Shown: one piece after another, positions 11,490 through 19,945 of the stretch
Numbering within the stretch: the stretch's first letter is position 1
Layout: each line of letters starts with the position of its first letter
DNA from: Streptomyces sp. NBC_01445
GTDB taxonomy: Bacteria; Actinomycetota; Actinomycetes; Streptomycetales; Streptomycetaceae
Assembly (NCBI RefSeq): GCF_035918235.1
Contig: NZ_CP109485.1
Coordinates: 3,100,001 to 3,164,000 of the forward strand
Direction of reading: 5' to 3'
DNA: 64,000 nucleotides
Position numbers and translations under genes: made by a program
Notes under the pieces: generated by a model
The model's database searches: none
Seen by the model: the letters and a program-made list of their open reading frames with translations, nothing else
Told to the model about the DNA's origin: nothing

Positions 11490-12191
11490 TCAGACGAGGC
11501 GGGTCGGCGGAACACCCGCCAACTCCCTTACGTCGCGTGCCAGATGGGCCTGGTCGGCGTATCCCGCCCGCGCGGCCGTCTCGGCGAGCGGCACTCCCCC
11601 GCGGGCCAGCGCGAGGGCGCGTTGCAGGCGCAGGACGCGGGCCAGGGTCTTGGGTCCGTAACCGAACGCGGCGAGGGAGCGCCGGTGCAGGCTGCGGGCG
11701 CCGAGCCCGGCGCTGTCGGCGGTCTCGGCGACGGTGCGGCCCGCGCCGAGCGACGCCACGATGTGCGCGAGGACGGGGTCGGGCGGCGCGGCTCCCCGTT
11801 CCAGGGCCACGGTTTCGAGGGCGGCGGCCGGGTCCTGTGCCGCGTCGACGCGTTCGGTGAGGCGCCGTACCTGGTCCGACGGCCACAGGTCGTCGAGATC
11901 GACGCGCCGGTCGCGCAGTTCCTGGGCCGGGACGCCGAGGACGGCGGGCGCGGTGCCGGGAAAGAAGCGGATGCCCGCGAACCGGGTGGCGCCGCTGATG
12001 CCGGGCCGGTACACGTGCGTGTCGGGTCCGGCGACGAAGAGGCGTCCCTCGGTCCACAGCAGGTCCATGCAGCCGTCGGGCAGGACGTCCGGTTCGGGGC
12101 TTCGGTCGTCGCCGTCCGGGGTGACGGTACGGGTCCACAGGACCGCGCCCGCCACGCTCGGCGCCGCCCGCTCCCGGTACACGTCAGCCAC
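11490..12191 (-). CDS. AraC-family helix-turn-helix regulator
   Basis: A 233-residue regulator. The N-terminal half (about 1-120) has VLPDGCMDLLWTEGRLFVAGPDT, typical of the AraC-like subfamily with a small N-terminal beta-rich domain (DUF6597-type). The C-terminal 100 residues hold two HTH motifs: TVAETADSAGLGARSLHRRS and PLAETAARAGYADQAHLARD, the second matching the well-conserved AraC C-terminal helix. The gene is convergent with the AsnC-type regulator, 14 bp apart. The next gene on the same strand upstream encodes the YihY protein, ending 42 bp from this start, so the two may share a transcript. The target and inducer are unknown. Confidence 0.85.
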   Translation of the reverse strand: MADVYRERAAPSVAGAVLWTRTVTPDGDDRSPEPDVLPDGCMDLLWTEGRLFVAGPDTHVYRPGISGATRFAGIRFFPGTAPAVLGVPAQELRDRRVDLDDLWPSDQVRRLTERVDAAQDPAAALETVALERGAAPPDPVLAHIVASLGAGRTVAETADSAGLGARSLHRRSLAAFGYGPKTLARVLRLQRALALARGGVPLAETAARAGYADQAHLARDVRELAGVPPTRLV

Positions 12192-12233
12192 GTCTTCGAG
12201 GCTACGCCGCGTGTGCGGGGTGGCGTCGGCCGG

Positions 12234-13409
12234 TCAGTTGTGATCGTGGTGGTCGTGGTCGCGCGGGTTGGGGTCCTGCGGATGGTCGCCGTTCTTGCGC
12301 ACGTGCGTGCGCAGGCGGGACGACACGTCGTCCGGGGGCAGGAACTTCGACCAGCGCTCGGGGAACTCGGACGGCATGTCCGGGTCGTCCGCATCGTCGG
12401 TGCCTCTGTGCCCCTCGCGGGCGGCGGAGCGGGCGATGTACTCCGCGGCCTGCGCGGTCCGCCACCGCTCGTTGGCGGCGCGGGCGACCGAGGTCGCGAC
12501 GGACGGCCAGACCCGGTCGATGGCCGCGTTCACCGCGGCGCCGACGAGCACCGCGAACGCCGATACTCCGATCCACAGGAGCACGGCGACGGGCGCGGCG
12601 AGGGACCCGTAGATGGTGGGGCCCTCGATGGTGCTGGTGATGTAGAGACGGAGCAGGAAGCTGCCCGGCACCCACATCGCGAGGGCCACGAGCGCGCCGG
12701 GTACGTCCTCGATCCACGGCGAGCGCACGGGCACGGACACGTGGTAGAGCGTCGTCAGGAACACCACGGACAGGAGGAGGACGACGGGCCAGTACAGGAC
12801 CTGGACCACGGTCTCCGACCACGGGACGAGGGCGATCACGGCGTCCGGGCCCGCGATCATCAGCGGCAGCGCGACCGAGCCGACGATCAGCGCGCCGAGG
12901 AACAGCAGGAAGGCGAGCAGCCGGGTCTTGACGATGCCGCGCACCCCGTCGAGCCCGTACATGACCGTCACCGTGTCGACGAACGTGGACACCGCGCGCG
13001 AGCCCGACCACAGCGAGAACAGGAAGCCGATGGAGATGACGTCCGGGCGGCCCTTCATCGCGTCGTCGAGCATCGGCCGGGCGATCTCCTTCACGCCCTG
13101 GTCGCTCAGGACGGTGCGCGACGCCTCCAGGATGTTGTCGCGGACGCCCGCGATCGTGTGGGCGCCGGTCCAGGTGTCGACGTAGGCGAGCAGCCCGATC
13201 AGGGAGAGAAGCAGCGGCGGCACGGACAGGAGGGTGAAGAACGCGGCCTCGGCCGCGAGCCCGAGGATGCGGTACTCCATGCACGAGTTGACGGTGTCCT
13301 TGAGCAGCAGCCAGGCGGTCCTGCGCTTCGAGACGTTGCGATAGAGGGCGCGGGCCCGGTGGAGTCGGCCTCTGTGTGGCCGATCTGGTGTTTCTTTTGC
13401 CTGGTGCAC
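12234..13409 (-). CDS. YihY/virulence factor BrkB family membrane protein
   Basis: A 391-residue inner-membrane protein with about six hydrophobic segments between residues 50 and 320. Family-typical stretches are RILGLAAEAAFFTLLSVPPL near the N-terminus and TIYGSLAAPVAVLLWIGVSA near the last segments. The family was once called ribonuclease BN, but that activity is no longer assigned to it; the role is unclear. The GTG at 13409 is chosen because family similarity begins soon after it; an ATG at 13280 would remove the conserved start. The C-terminal tail is hydrophilic and ends in a run of His and Asp (DHDHHDHN), a possible metal-binding tail. The start codon lies only 18 nt from the start codon of the divergent dehydrogenase gene. 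Confidence 0.82.
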   Translation of the reverse strand: MHQAKETPDRPHRGRLHRARALYRNVSKRRTAWLLLKDTVNSCMEYRILGLAAEAAFFTLLSVPPLLLSLIGLLAYVDTWTGAHTIAGVRDNILEASRTVLSDQGVKEIARPMLDDAMKGRPDVISIGFLFSLWSGSRAVSTFVDTVTVMYGLDGVRGIVKTRLLAFLLFLGALIVGSVALPLMIAGPDAVIALVPWSETVVQVLYWPVVLLLSVVFLTTLYHVSVPVRSPWIEDVPGALVALAMWVPGSFLLRLYITSTIEGPTIYGSLAAPVAVLLWIGVSAFAVLVGAAVNAAIDRVWPSVATSVARAANERWRTAQAAEYIARSAAREGHRGTDDADDPDMPSEFPERWSKFLPPDDVSSRLRTHVRKNGDHPQDPNPRDHDHHDHN

Positions 13410-13414
13410 GTCCT

Positions 13415-13427
13415 TACCGTATCTGTC
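13415..13427 (+). promoter_or_regulatory. Putative -10 and leaderless start for the AidB-like gene
   Basis: TACCGT at 13415-13420 is followed by 7 nt and then the ATG at 13428. No ribosome site is visible, which favours a leaderless transcript. The element lies in the 18-nt space between two divergent start codons, so the rest of this promoter must lie within the YihY coding sequence. Confidence 0.4.
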
Positions 13428-15074
13428 ATGGCAGCCACCACCCACGCAGTGACCAACCAGGCTCCGCCCCTGGTGGGATATGACGTTTTTGCCGCGGACA
13501 GGGCCCTCGCCGAGGGGGTCGAACGGCATCTGGAGCCCTCGCTCACGTCCGAGGTCCGCGAGGAACTCGGCGGCCTCGGCCGCGCCGCCGGTTCGGCCCA
13601 GGCGCAGGAGTGGGGCGTGCTCGCGAACGAGAATCCGCCGCGGCTGCACACCCACGACCGCTACGGGCACCGCGTCGACGAGGTCGAGTTCCATCCGGCC
13701 TGGCACCGGCTCATGGGCAAGGGCGTCTCGGCCGGGCTGACGTCGGCCTGGTCCCGGCCCGGCGGCCATCTGCGGCGCGCGGCCGCGTTCCTGGTGTGGA
13801 GCCAGGTCGAGGCGGGCCACACGTGCCCGCTGTCGATGACGCACGCGGCGGTGCCCGCGCTGCGCGCCGATCCGGCGCTGGCCGCCGAGTGGGAGCCCCG
13901 GCTGACGTCGACGGTGTACGACGCGGGGCTGCGGCCAGCCGCAGTGAAGGCGGGCGCCGTGTTCGGGATGGGCATGACGGAGAAGCAGGGCGGCAGCGAC
14001 GTCCGCGCGAACACGACGCGGGCGACGGCGCTCGCCGAGGACGGCACGTACGAGCTGACCGGGCACAAGTGGTTCTGTTCGGCGCCCATGTCGGACGGGT
14101 TCCTCGTCCTGGCGCAAGCGCCCGAGGGACTCACGTGCTTCCTGCTGCCGCGCGTCCTGGAGGACGGCACGCGCAACCCGTTCGCGATCCAGCGGCTCAA
14201 GGACAAGCTGGGCAACCGGTCGAACGCGTCGGCCGAGGTCGAGTTCGACGGGACGTGGGCCCGCCGGGTCGGGGACGAGGGGCGCGGGGTGCGCACCATC
14301 ATCGAGATGGTCGCCGCCACGCGCCTGGACTGTGTGCTCGGTTCGGCCGCGATCATGCGGCAGGCCGTCGCGCAGGCGATCCACCACTGCACGTACCGCG
14401 AGGCGTTCGGCGGCCGGCTCGTCGACAAGCCGCTGATGCGCAACGTACTGGCCGACCTGGCGCTGGAGTCGGAGGCCGCGACGACGCTGGCGCTGCGGCT
14501 CGCGGCGGCCCAGGACGCCGTCCAGGACACCGGGTCGGAGCAGGAGCGGGCGTTCCTGCGGATCGCGGTGCCGGCCGCCAAGTACTGGGTGACGAAGCGC
14601 TGTACGCCCGTGGCGGCGGAGGCCCTGGAGTGCCTGGGCGGGAACGGCTATGTGGAGGAGTCCGGCATGCCGCGGCTGCTGCGCGAGTCGCCGCTCAACT
14701 CGATCTGGGAGGGGTCGGGCAATGTGCAGGCCCTCGACGTGCTGCGGGCGTTGCAGCGCGAGCCGCAGGCACTCAACGCGTTCCTCCAGGAGGTCGGCAG
14801 GGCGCGCGGCGCCGATCACCGCCTCGACCGCGCCATCAAGGACCTGCTGACCGAACTCGCCGACCTGGACGGCATCGAGGCACGGGCGCGCCGGGTCGTG
14901 GAGCGGATCGCTCTCGTGCTGCAGGGTTCGCTACTGGTGCGTCACGCGCCGCCGGAGGTCGCGGACGCGTTCTGCGCCTCGCGGCTCGGCGGGGACTGGG
15001 GTTCGGCGTTCGGCACGCTGCCGCACAGTCTGGACCTGCGCTCGGTCGTCGAGCGGGCGCGCCCCGTGAGTTGA
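13428..15074 (+). CDS. Acyl-CoA dehydrogenase family protein, AidB-like
   Basis: A 548-residue flavoprotein of the AidB branch, longer than ordinary acyl-CoA dehydrogenases (about 380). The N-terminus has the AidB-type NQAPPLVGYDVFAADRAL opening. The central FAD part has FGMGMTEKQGGSDVRANTT and a strand with GHKWFCSAPMSDGFLVL. The helical C-terminal part carries AEALECLGGNGYVEES and LLRESPLNSIWEGSGNVQ, the conserved flavin-binding end. E. coli AidB is part of the alkylation response and binds DNA; the actinomycete proteins are often annotated as isovaleryl-CoA or DNA-alkylation-response dehydrogenases, without proof of substrate. A strong hairpin terminator follows. It appears monocistronic. 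Confidence 0.88.
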   Translation: MAATTHAVTNQAPPLVGYDVFAADRALAEGVERHLEPSLTSEVREELGGLGRAAGSAQAQEWGVLANENPPRLHTHDRYGHRVDEVEFHPAWHRLMGKGVSAGLTSAWSRPGGHLRRAAAFLVWSQVEAGHTCPLSMTHAAVPALRADPALAAEWEPRLTSTVYDAGLRPAAVKAGAVFGMGMTEKQGGSDVRANTTRATALAEDGTYELTGHKWFCSAPMSDGFLVLAQAPEGLTCFLLPRVLEDGTRNPFAIQRLKDKLGNRSNASAEVEFDGTWARRVGDEGRGVRTIIEMVAATRLDCVLGSAAIMRQAVAQAIHHCTYREAFGGRLVDKPLMRNVLADLALESEAATTLALRLAAAQDAVQDTGSEQERAFLRIAVPAAKYWVTKRCTPVAAEALECLGGNGYVEESGMPRLLRESPLNSIWEGSGNVQALDVLRALQREPQALNAFLQEVGRARGADHRLDRAIKDLLTELADLDGIEARARRVVERIALVLQGSLLVRHAPPEVADAFCASRLGGDWGSAFGTLPHSLDLRSVVERARPVS

Positions 15075-15135
15075 ACGACCGGGCGGAGGGTACGCGGTGA
15101 CGATCGAAGTCACCGGTCTTGACGACTGAGGTCAC

Positions 15136-15169
15136 GGGGGTGATGCTGCGCCGACACGGCATCACCCCC
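15136..15169 (+). terminator. Hairpin terminator after the AidB-like gene
   Basis: GGGGGTGATGC (15136-15146) pairs perfectly with GCATCACCCCC (15159-15169) around a 12-nt loop. There is no U-tract, as is usual in Streptomyces. It sits 62 bp after the stop codon. The rest of 15075-15358 shows nothing more than the ribosome site of the next gene. Confidence 0.7.
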
Positions 15170-15358
15170 GCCCTCAGGCCCCGTTGAGGAGCTCCTGCGC
15201 CGCCGGAGCGGCACGGCTTCAGCTTCGACCGACGTACGGCCGTTCGCCAGAGTTGCAGAGGGTTGCAACCGTCCCGCCCCCCTTTCGGCCCCACGAAGGC
15301 CGGAGAAGCGGCACGATGGGCACATGTCCGCACGCACTGGTCTGTTCCAGGAGGACCT

Positions 15359-16678
15359 GTGACGCAGAAGAACTCGACCGTCGATCTGGGCCGGCTGTCC
15401 ACGATGGACTTCTCGCAGGCCGCACGGCTCCTGAAGGGCGTCCGCGCCGCGACCCTGTCGGGGCAGCGGCCGCAGATCCTGCCGCGCCCGGTGATCGGCG
15501 AGTCCTGGAACCGCATGCTGCGCAGCGGCGTCGACCCCGACCGTGACGTGCGGTCGGGCCTGCTGAACCTCGAGGAGATCGAGGAGCGCCGCCAGGCGTC
15601 CGGGCTCATGGAGATACTGCCGGTGCTGCGCGAGGCGCTGGTCACCGTCGCGGACGCGGCGCAGCACATCATGGTCGTGTCCGACGCGGACGGGCGCATC
15701 CTGTGGCGCGAGGGCTGCGCGGCGGTGCTGCACAAGGCCGACCGGCTCGGCTTCGAACTGGGCGCGGACTGGGCCGAGGAGACGGTCGGTACGAACGGGG
15801 TGGGCACGCCGCTCGTGACGCGGCGCCCGGTGCAGGTGTTCTCCGCCGAGCACTTCGTGGTGTCGCAGCACGCGTGGACGTGCACGGGCGCGCCGATCAC
15901 GGACCCGCGCGACGGGCAGCTGATGGGCGTCGTCGATGTGAGCGGCCCGATGGAGACGATGCACCCGGCGACACTCGCGCTCGTCGGGGCGGTGGCGCAG
16001 CTCGCGGAGGCGCGGCTGCGGGAGCGTCATGCGGCGGCCCTCGACCGCTTGCGGGCCGTCGCGGCGCCGGTCCTCGCGCGGATCGGCGGCCGGGCTGTCG
16101 CGGTGGACGTCCAGGGCTGGACGGCGGCGGTGACCGGGATGCAGCCGGTGGACCGGATCGCGCTGCCCAAGTCGCTGTCCGAACTCTCCGAACTGTCGGA
16201 AGGGCGGGCCTGGGTTCCGACCCTGGGGATGTGTGCGGTGGCGCCGCTGCCCGGCGGCTGGCTGCTGCGGCCCGACGGCCCGGGAGGGGCGGCCGAACCG
16301 CTCGGCGGCACCCGCGTCGTGCTGGACGTGAGCACGCCACGGCGCTGGTCGGTCACGGTGACGGACGGCACGCGGTCCTGGTCGCACGAGCTGAGCCCGC
16401 GCCACGCCGAACTCCTCTATCTGCTCGCCCTGCACCGCGGCGGGCGCAGCGCGTCGGGCCTCGCACAGGACATGTTCGGCGACCCGACGCGCACGGTGAC
16501 GGTCCGCGCCGAGATGTCGCGGATACGGCGCTATCTCGGCAGCCTGCTCGGGCACCGCCCGTACCGCTTCCATGAGGAGGCGGAGCTGGAGGTGGTGCTC
16601 CCGCAGAGCCCGGCGGACCTGCTGCCGCACTCGGTGGCGCCCGGGGTGCTGAGATCGCGCTCAACACCGCCGCACTGA
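15359..16678 (+). CDS. GAF-domain transcriptional regulator (AcoR-like, no AAA+ domain)
   Basis: A 439-residue cytosolic regulator. An N-terminal helical region (about 1-75, with RPVIGESWNRMLRSGVDPD) matches the start of AcoR-type activators. A GAF sensor follows (about 75-225, with EETVGTNGVGTPLVTRRPVQ and EHFVVSQHAWTCTGAPI). The C-terminus (about 340-420) looks like a winged HTH: SPRHAELLYLLALHRGGRS and TVRAEMSRIRRYLG. Classical AcoR has a sigma54 AAA+ domain and a Fis HTH; both are absent, in line with the lack of sigma54 in actinomycetes. The GTG at 15359 is chosen for the CAGGAGG site 4 nt upstream. It may control the neighbouring dehydrogenase, but nothing shows this directly. Confidence 0.83.
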   Translation: MTQKNSTVDLGRLSTMDFSQAARLLKGVRAATLSGQRPQILPRPVIGESWNRMLRSGVDPDRDVRSGLLNLEEIEERRQASGLMEILPVLREALVTVADAAQHIMVVSDADGRILWREGCAAVLHKADRLGFELGADWAEETVGTNGVGTPLVTRRPVQVFSAEHFVVSQHAWTCTGAPITDPRDGQLMGVVDVSGPMETMHPATLALVGAVAQLAEARLRERHAAALDRLRAVAAPVLARIGGRAVAVDVQGWTAAVTGMQPVDRIALPKSLSELSELSEGRAWVPTLGMCAVAPLPGGWLLRPDGPGGAAEPLGGTRVVLDVSTPRRWSVTVTDGTRSWSHELSPRHAELLYLLALHRGGRSASGLAQDMFGDPTRTVTVRAEMSRIRRYLGSLLGHRPYRFHEEAELEVVLPQSPADLLPHSVAPGVLRSRSTPPH

Positions 16679-16732
16679 CACCCCCCACACAACAGCCTTG
16701 CTCTCAGCCGCAGTTGACCGGCACGCGGGTCC

Positions 16733-17617
16733 TCAGACCCGGGCGAGGATCACCGAGCGCGTGAGGTGGCGGGGCCGGTCCGGGTCACGGCCGCCGGCCA
16801 CCGCGACCGCCACCGCGAGGCGCTGCGTCCGTACCAGTTCGGCCAGCGGGTCGAGGCCGCCGGCCACCCACATTCCGCCGGTGGCGTGCACCTCGTCGGC
16901 GAGACCGGCGGGCGCGTCGCCGAGCATCCAGGTGACCGTGCCGCGGGTCGAGACGCTGATCGGGCCGTGCCGGTACTCCAGGGCCGGATAGGCGCCCGCC
17001 CAAGGGAGTTGACTCTCGCGCATCTTGTGGGCAGCCTCGCCCGCGAGCCCCACGGTCCAGCCCCGGCCGAGGAACGTGAACTGCGTGCAGCCGACGAGCC
17101 ACGGGGGCAGCGGCTCGGCGAGCGCGTCGTGTGCGTCGTCCACGACCTCCTGCGAGTGCAGCCCGAAGTGGGCGCGGAGCAGGGTGAGGGCCGAAGTCGG
17201 GAAGCGGGTCTGCACGACGGACTTCTCGTCGGCGAAGTCGAGGACGACCACGTCGTCGGCGGCCGACGCCACGGGGGTCGCGGCGTCCGTGGTGATCACG
17301 GTGGTCCTGACCCGTTTGCGCAGCCCGGCGAGGAGGCGGAGCACCTCGGTGGTGGCGCCCGAGCGGGTCAGGGCGACGACGCGGTCGTAGGGGCGTCCGG
17401 CCGGGAACTCCGAGGCGGCGTGGGCGTGGGTCTCGCCGTGGCCTGCTTCCTCGCGCAGCGCGGCAGCGGCCTGCGCCATGAAGAGCGAGGTGCCGCAGCC
17501 GACGATCGCGACGCGCTCGCCCGGCTCGGGCAGCAACGCCGCCCGGTCCAGGGCCAGTTCGGCCGCCCGGTCCCAGCACTCGGGCTGGCTGTACAGCTCG
17601 TTCTCGATATGGCTCAT
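16733..17617 (-). CDS. SIS-domain sugar isomerase/deaminase-like protein
   Basis: A 294-residue protein made of two SIS (sugar isomerase) domains, like the isomerase half of GlmS and like AgaS. SIS 1 has IVGCGTSLFMAQAAAAL and VVALTRSGATTEVLRLL; SIS 2 has FLGRGWTVGLAGEAAHKMRE and PALEYRHGPISV. The E-x-x-H-K/RHGP pattern is the active-site part in phosphosugar isomerases and deaminases. AgaS deaminates and isomerises galactosamine-6-phosphate. That role would suit the GH101/ABC locus starting downstream, but glucosamine-6-P deaminase is equally compatible with the sequence. It is divergent from the DUF3472-ricin gene and has a CTTG/CAAG-rich putative operator upstream. Confidence 0.82.
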   Translation of the reverse strand: MSHIENELYSQPECWDRAAELALDRAALLPEPGERVAIVGCGTSLFMAQAAAALREEAGHGETHAHAASEFPAGRPYDRVVALTRSGATTEVLRLLAGLRKRVRTTVITTDAATPVASAADDVVVLDFADEKSVVQTRFPTSALTLLRAHFGLHSQEVVDDAHDALAEPLPPWLVGCTQFTFLGRGWTVGLAGEAAHKMRESQLPWAGAYPALEYRHGPISVSTRGTVTWMLGDAPAGLADEVHATGGMWVAGGLDPLAELVRTQRLAVAVAVAGGRDPDRPRHLTRSVILARV

Positions 17618-17640
17618 GGCGCACCCTCACATCCCAGCAC

Positions 17641-17678
17641 ATGCTTGGTTGTGCAAGTTATAGCGCGTTTTCAAGCAT
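17641..17678. promoter_or_regulatory. Candidate operator upstream of the SIS gene and DUF3472-ricin gene
   Basis: An A/T-rich stretch in the 212-bp divergent gap carries nested inverted repeats. ATGCTTG (17641-17647) pairs with CAAGCAT (17672-17678), and CTTG (17644) pairs with CAAG (17654). It contains CTTGGTTG, which resembles CTTGATTG at 25038 before the ABC operon. The rest of the gap to 17829 shows only the AGGAGG site of the lectin gene. Confidence 0.45.
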
Positions 17679-17829
17679 TTGAGATCAGCCGGACCCGTCA
17701 AAGTCCGCCGAGAGTCCATGTGCGCGCTCCAGAAGTCCATGCCCTTGCCCACCCACCGCGGCCACTCTCTTGTCGAGCACGAGCACATATCTGCAAGCAC
17801 CTCCCTCCCCCACCGTTCAGGAGGAACCT

Positions 17830-18957
17830 GTGCGTCGCTTCAGATCGATCAGATCCGTCTGTGTGACCGCCGTCGTCGCGGTCGCCGCCACTCTGGGCCT
17901 GTCCGCGCCGGCCCAGGCGGCGGGGCAGACCCCCGGTACCTACACCAACTACGGCTTCCCGTCCGGCACGACGGCCCTCACCGAGGCAACGTGGGGCACG
18001 ACGGTCGAGGCGGACCCGGGCCGCGGAAACGTCTACTGGGCCCACCAGTTCGACTTCACCAACAGCGTCGGCGGCTACATCGGCCAGCAGCGCTGGCGCA
18101 CCGGCACCGGCATGTTCCTGTTCTCCCTGTGGGGCTCCACGGCGGCGAAGGCGGGCTCGGCCGGTACGTACTGCCAGACCTTCGACGAGTCAGGCACCGG
18201 GTACACGTGCCGCTACAACCAGGCGTTCGCGTCGGGGCACCACTACACGTACCGCATCTCCCCCGACACGACCGACGGCTGGTACAAGGCGACCATCTCC
18301 GATGTCACGGCCGGCACGTCCTTCGTCCTGGGCAGCCTCCAGGTCGGCTCGGGCGCCCGGATCAGTGCGGGCGGCATGGTCGACTGGGTCGAGTACTTCG
18401 ACTGGAACAGCAACTCTGCGACCTGCGAGGACGAGCCCTACTCACGGGCCCGCTTCGACCTCCCCAAGGGCACGTCGACGGGCGGCTCCGCCGTCACCGC
18501 CTCCGTCAGCTCGACGTCCACGAGCAGCACCTGCACGCAGTACGCCAAGGTCACCCAGGTCTCCGGCGGCAGCGTGCACGACGACGCGACCGGAAACTCC
18601 GCCTCGGGCGACATCACGGGCAGCGGCGGCAAGTGCGTCGACATCACGGGCGGCAGCAGCACCGACGCCACCCCGCTCGAACTGTGGACGTGCGGCGGCG
18701 GCAACAACCAGAACTGGGTCCTGTCTCACGACGGCACCGTGCGCGCGCTCTACAAGTGCATGACGGTGAGCGGGAGTTCGGTGCAGCTGTCCACGTGCAA
18801 CGGATCGGCCGCGCAGCAGTGGCAGCGCTCCGGGGACACCCTCGTCAACCAGGGCAAGTGCCTGGACGCCGAGGGCGGCACGAGCGCGGACGGCACGAAA
18901 CTGATCACCTACACGTGCTCGGGCGGCGCCAACCAGCGCTGGACGACGCCCAGTTGA
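17830..18957 (+). CDS. Secreted DUF3472 plus ricin B-type lectin protein
   Basis: A 375-residue secreted protein. A signal peptide (about 1-30, RRFRSIRS then a hydrophobic core ending APAQAA) is followed by a DUF3472 domain (about 31-210) with GTYTNYGFPSGTTALTEATW and GGMVDWVEYFDWNSN. A ricin-type beta-trefoil fills about 250-375: GGKCVDITGGSSTDATPLEL and QGKCLDAEGGTSADGT are two recognisable trefoil repeats, with QNW/QQW/QRW motifs. Ricin domains usually bind galactose or GalNAc, so surface or mucin glycan binding fits the neighbouring GH101 locus. GTG at 17830 follows AGGAGGAACCT. A paralogue with the same architecture lies at 36349-37545. The catalytic or binding role of DUF3472 is unknown to me. 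Confidence 0.85.
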   Translation: MRRFRSIRSVCVTAVVAVAATLGLSAPAQAAGQTPGTYTNYGFPSGTTALTEATWGTTVEADPGRGNVYWAHQFDFTNSVGGYIGQQRWRTGTGMFLFSLWGSTAAKAGSAGTYCQTFDESGTGYTCRYNQAFASGHHYTYRISPDTTDGWYKATISDVTAGTSFVLGSLQVGSGARISAGGMVDWVEYFDWNSNSATCEDEPYSRARFDLPKGTSTGGSAVTASVSSTSTSSTCTQYAKVTQVSGGSVHDDATGNSASGDITGSGGKCVDITGGSSTDATPLELWTCGGGNNQNWVLSHDGTVRALYKCMTVSGSSVQLSTCNGSAAQQWQRSGDTLVNQGKCLDAEGGTSADGTKLITYTCSGGANQRWTTPS

Positions 18958-18970
18958 TGCACACGTGACC

Positions 18971-18991
18971 GGGCGTCGCCACGACACGCCC
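18971..18991. terminator. Weak hairpin between convergent genes
   Basis: GGGCGT (18971-18976) pairs with ACGCCC (18986-18991) across 9 nt. It lies in the 47-bp gap between the convergent lectin and DeoR genes and could end both transcripts, but the stem is short. Confidence 0.4.
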
Positions 18992-19004
18992 TACGGGCGC
19001 CCGA

Positions 19005-19790
19005 TCACACGCAGATGACTTCGATGCCCTGCGCCGTGATCTCCTCGACGAGCGCCTCGGGGGCGTCCTTGTCCGTCACCAGGATCGACACCGCGTTGAG
19101 CGCGCACACCTGGGCGAACGCCCGGCGGCCCAGCTTCGAGGAGTCGGCCACCACGATGACCGTGCCCGCGCGTTCGGCGAGCGAGCGGTTCGCGCTGGCC
19201 TCCGACTCGTCGTGGGTGGCCGCGCCGAAGTGCGGGTGGACCGCGTCCACACCGAGGATCGTGTAGTCGAGGGCGAGGCTCTGCAGGACGGACGTGACGA
19301 GCGGGCCGACCAGTTCGTACGAGCTCGGCCGGGCCACGCCGCCGGTGACGACGATCTTCACATGGGGGCGGATCGCCAGCTCGTTGGCAATGTTGATGGC
19401 GTTGGTGACGACGGTGAGCGCGACGCCGCCGGACGTGCCACCCGGGTCGGTGCGGACGGCCAGTTCCCTGGCCACCTCGGAGGTCGTGGTGCCGCCGTTG
19501 ATGCCGACGACGGAGCCCGAGGGGACGAGTTCGGCGACCGCCTTCGCGATCCGCTGCTTCTCGTCCGCCTTGCGGGCCGTCTTGTAGCGCAGCGGCAGGT
19601 CGTAGGCGACGGAGCTCACCACGGCCCCGCCGCGGGTGCGGGTCAGCAGGGACTGCCGGGCCAGTTCGTCCATGTCGCGCCGGACCGTGGCGGAGGAGCA
19701 GCCGAGCAGTTCGGCGGCCTCGGTGACATCGAGATGGCCCTGATTGCCCAGTATTTCCAGCAGTTGGGTCCATCGGGCATGTGCGCCCAC
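19005..19790 (-). CDS. DeoR/GlpR-family sugar regulator
   Basis: A 261-residue repressor. The DeoR HTH (about 5-60) has HLDVTEAAELLGCSSATVRRDMDELARQS without gaps from the family pattern. The DeoRC sensor domain (about 75-230) has SGSVVGINGGTTTSEVAREL, a sugar-phosphate-binding loop, then ANELAIRPHVKIVVTGGVAR and TVIVVADSSKLGRRAF. GTG at 19790 is preached by GGAGGAACAA, a good ribosome site. It follows the Gfo/Idh gene by 155 bp on the same strand and probably regulates the ABC importer, GH101 and SIS genes, with a phosphosugar as inducer. AgaR and DeoR-type GalNAc regulators belong to the same family. Confidence 0.88.
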   Translation of the reverse strand: MGAHARWTQLLEILGNQGHLDVTEAAELLGCSSATVRRDMDELARQSLLTRTRGGAVVSSVAYDLPLRYKTARKADEKQRIAKAVAELVPSGSVVGINGGTTTSEVARELAVRTDPGGTSGGVALTVVTNAINIANELAIRPHVKIVVTGGVARPSSYELVGPLVTSVLQSLALDYTILGVDAVHPHFGAATHDESEASANRSLAERAGTVIVVADSSKLGRRAFAQVCALNAVSILVTDKDAPEALVEEITAQGIEVICV

Positions 19791-19945
19791 TTGTTCCTCC
19801 TCGCGACGCGCGTAGCGTAACCCGCGCCGTTCTCCGCATCCAGACGTGATCATCCGCGCACCTACACGTGACCGTCTGTGTGCGCACGCAGGCGTGGACA
19901 GGCCCGCCCACTCCGACGGGCCCGCCCACACCTGCGCTGTGGCTG

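Noticed and set aside
15110..16630. Long minus-strand frame opposite the GAF regulator
   Set aside because: Antisense shadow; the plus strand has clear GAF motifs and a ribosome site.
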